This document shows positions 11,568 to 12,911 of a stretch of DNA of 12,911 bases, one piece after another. Source of the DNA: an uncultured Clostridia bacterium (GTDB lineage: Bacteria; Bacillota_A; Clostridia; Oscillospirales; Oscillospiraceae). The stretch covers positions 1 to 12,911 of the forward strand of contig CAMVGI010000013.1 in the NCBI GenBank assembly GCA_947166955.1, given 5' to 3'. The notes beneath the pieces were generated by a model that was given only the letters and a program-made list of their open reading frames with translations, was not told the DNA's origin and searched no databases. Made by a program: the position numbers and the translations under genes. The stretch's first letter is position 1. Each line of letters starts with the position of its first letter.

Positions 11568-12272
11568 ATGGACGAGCAGAGCAAAAAGTATCAGGTACTT
11601 GACGGAACCACACTGAAGATCATCGCCATGATCAGCATGGTGTTTGACCATGTGGGCGACATGTTTTTCCCCGGCGTGATGTGGCCGAGAATGATCGGCA
11701 GGCTGGCCCTGCCCATTTTCTCCTTCTGCATTGCGGAGGGATTTGCACACACGCGGGACAGGAAGAAATACCTTTGCCGAATCGGCGCTTTTGCCCTGAT
11801 CAGCGAGATCCCGTTTGATTTGGCCTTTGAGGGATCGGTTGGCTTCACACATCAGAATATCATGCTGACCTTCTTCCTCTCCGTTGTGGCGCTGATGCTG
11901 TTTGACCGACTAAGAGGCGGGAAGGACGCGGAACATATCCCTGTCGGCAAGACTGTGCTGGGCGTGCTTGCCGTTGCGGCCGTTGCTGCTGCGGCGCTTT
12001 TGCTGCGCGCGGATTACACGGTCTTCGCGGTGATTGCCGTATTCCTGTTCTACGTATTCCGGCGGAAGCGTCCGCCGGTTCGAACCGGTATAGGCGTGGC
12101 CTTTCTCGCGCTTACGCGAACGATGGGATACTACTGCGCGACAGGATTCAGCTTTATTCCCCTTGCTCTGTATAACGGGAAGAGAGGGAAAGGACTCAAG
12201 TGGCTGTTTTACGTTTTTTATCCGGGGCACCTTCTCGCCTTGGCTGCGATCAAAGCATTCCTGCACGCCTGA
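11568..12272 (+). CDS. TraX-family membrane protein (putative acyltransferase)
   Basis: A 234-residue polytopic protein. The N-terminal half carries TraX-family hallmarks: LKIIAMISMVFDHVGDMFFP (residues about 17-36), MIGRLALPIFSFCIAEGFAHTRDRKKYL and FALISEIPFDLAFEG, with H-Q-N shortly after. Plasmid TraX N-acetylates F pilin, but chromosomal TraX homologues of Firmicutes are common and have no known substrate; no pilus or conjugation genes are here. Several membrane helices are evident throughout, and the protein is of normal family length. The ATG at 11568 follows GCGGGAG (11554-11560) by 7 bases and lies 16 bases after the preceding gene. Confidence 0.85.
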   Translation: MDEQSKKYQVLDGTTLKIIAMISMVFDHVGDMFFPGVMWPRMIGRLALPIFSFCIAEGFAHTRDRKKYLCRIGAFALISEIPFDLAFEGSVGFTHQNIMLTFFLSVVALMLFDRLRGGKDAEHIPVGKTVLGVLAVAAVAAAALLLRADYTVFAVIAVFLFYVFRRKRPPVRTGIGVAFLALTRTMGYYCATGFSFIPLALYNGKRGKGLKWLFYVFYPGHLLALAAIKAFLHA

Positions 12273-12326
12273 TCGTATCGGCGGCCATATTACTCTATAT
12301 TTCGACCTTTCGAGGTGATGAATCGC

Positions 12327-12818
12327 ATGGAATACGAAATTGCCGACAGAGCAGACATTGAGGAACTGTATGCCTTGCAGCGCCAGGCGTTTGAAAGCGA
12401 AGCGGAAATGATCGGCAGCCACAGCGTACCTGCACTGATGGAATCACGCGACGAGAACCGTGCGGACTTCGAGAATTGGACCGTCTTGGTAAGGCGGGAC
12501 GACGCGGGCAAGATCATCGGCGCGGTTCGATATAAGAAGGTGGACGGCCACGTCGACGTCGGCCGGCTGATGGTCGCGCCCGAGCACAGAAATCGGGGCG
12601 TGGCAAGCGGCTTGATGCGGGCGGTCGAGGAAACCGCACGGGAGAAAACGTACGAGCTTTATACCTGTACGAAGAGCTATACCAACATCCGCCTGTACGA
12701 ACAGCTCGGCTATCGCATCTTCAAGGAAGAACGGGGAGAGCATGGCCTTTCCTTTGCGTATATGCGGAAAACCGTCGAAAACGGCAAGGTCGGCGAAAAA
12801 GGAGACAATGTAAGATGA
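12327..12818 (+). CDS. GNAT-family N-acetyltransferase, second copy
   Basis: A 163-residue acetyltransferase not closely similar to the first GNAT of this run. Motif A is DVGRLMVAPEHRNRGVASGL (77-96), with the R-N-R-G-V-A loop for coenzyme A. The ETAREKTYELYTCTKSYTNI and RLYEQLGYRIF (122-132) segments form motif B and the closing strand, and H-G-L-S-F-A-Y-M is the final strand. The substrate is unknown. The start at 12327 is chosen because GAGGTGA (12312-12318) lies 8 bases upstream; in-frame GTG 12315 and ATG 12318 fall within that site. It ends with a short charged tail and an RBS-like AAAGGAG (12798-12804). Confidence 0.85.
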   Translation: MEYEIADRADIEELYALQRQAFESEAEMIGSHSVPALMESRDENRADFENWTVLVRRDDAGKIIGAVRYKKVDGHVDVGRLMVAPEHRNRGVASGLMRAVEETAREKTYELYTCTKSYTNIRLYEQLGYRIFKEERGEHGLSFAYMRKTVENGKVGEKGDNVR

Positions 12819-12911
12819 TGGGGCGATATTTGCGGAGAGCAGCTATCTGGAGCTGAAATAGTAGCGCTTAACAAAAAACAGCGTGAGATACATTCTTTTG
12901 CAGCCATTTCC
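12814..12911 (+). other. Gene-free end of window with a possible broken C-terminus
   Basis: The frame 12814-12861 reads DDGAIFAESSYLELK and a stop but has no start codon, so it resembles the surviving C-terminus of a lost gene. The overlapping frame from ATG 12815 gives only 13 codons (MMGRYLRRAAIWS). The AAAGGAG at 12798-12804, inside the preceding gene, would suit a start near 12815. No terminator is visible before the window ends. Confidence 0.25.

Noticed and set aside
9962..11584. 540-residue minus-strand frame over the ankyrin gene
   Set aside because: Arg/Val-rich shadow without start context; the plus-strand genes are contiguous with ribosome sites and short gaps.

Overview
The window reads as a chromosomal segment of a high-GC Clostridia-type Firmicute, probably an Oscillospiraceae or Ruminococcaceae-like gut anaerobe. 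The evidence is purine-rich Shine-Dalgarno sites, short or overlapping gene junctions, lipoproteins of Gram-positive type, a clostridial-style AdcA/ZnuA zinc-binding protein, a TraX-family protein and a GGDEF protein with an ECF-like membrane head. Taxonomy is inferred from protein style only.

Layout: (1) 1-1354 is a HipBST-type tripartite toxin-antitoxin operon. The tail of a HipB-like regulator is followed by a free-standing HipA N-subdomain (HipS-like) and a short HipA kinase (HipT-like), and each gene overlaps the next. (2) 1437-3464 is a large membrane diguanylate cyclase. (3) 3502-6629 is a zinc-uptake operon. It starts at a sigma-A promoter overlapped by a Fur/Zur-type box, then carries a Cys/His-rich small membrane protein, a His-rich ZnuA/AdcA lipoprotein, the remains of the znuC ATPase gene, the znuB permease and a lipoprotein with a CC motif. 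A strong terminator closes it at 6692-6736. A long RNA stem can pair the end of the first cistron with the znuA ribosome binding site. (4) 6757-8660 is a decayed accessory zone. It holds a truncated membrane-fusion protein behind 11-bp direct repeats, an intact low-molecular-weight tyrosine phosphatase (minus strand), a zeta-like toxin gene with an internal deletion beside an intact small upstream gene (minus strand), two hairpins resembling IS200/IS605 ends, and the 5' part of a tRNA. (5) 8756-12818 is a plus-strand gene run behind a promoter embedded in a perfect 16-bp palindrome: GNAT, AlkZ-related protein, ankyrin protein, small unknown protein, TraX-family membrane protein and a second GNAT.

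The most notable points are the tripartite Hip system with a variant Gly-rich loop and a putative zinc knuckle, the RNA stem over the znuA ribosome binding site, and the cluster of gene-internal losses between 5.1 and 8.7 kb (znuC, membrane-fusion protein, zeta toxin, tRNA). As a result the zinc transporter encoded here has no ATPase of its own. All family assignments come from recognising sequence motifs; no database search was run.
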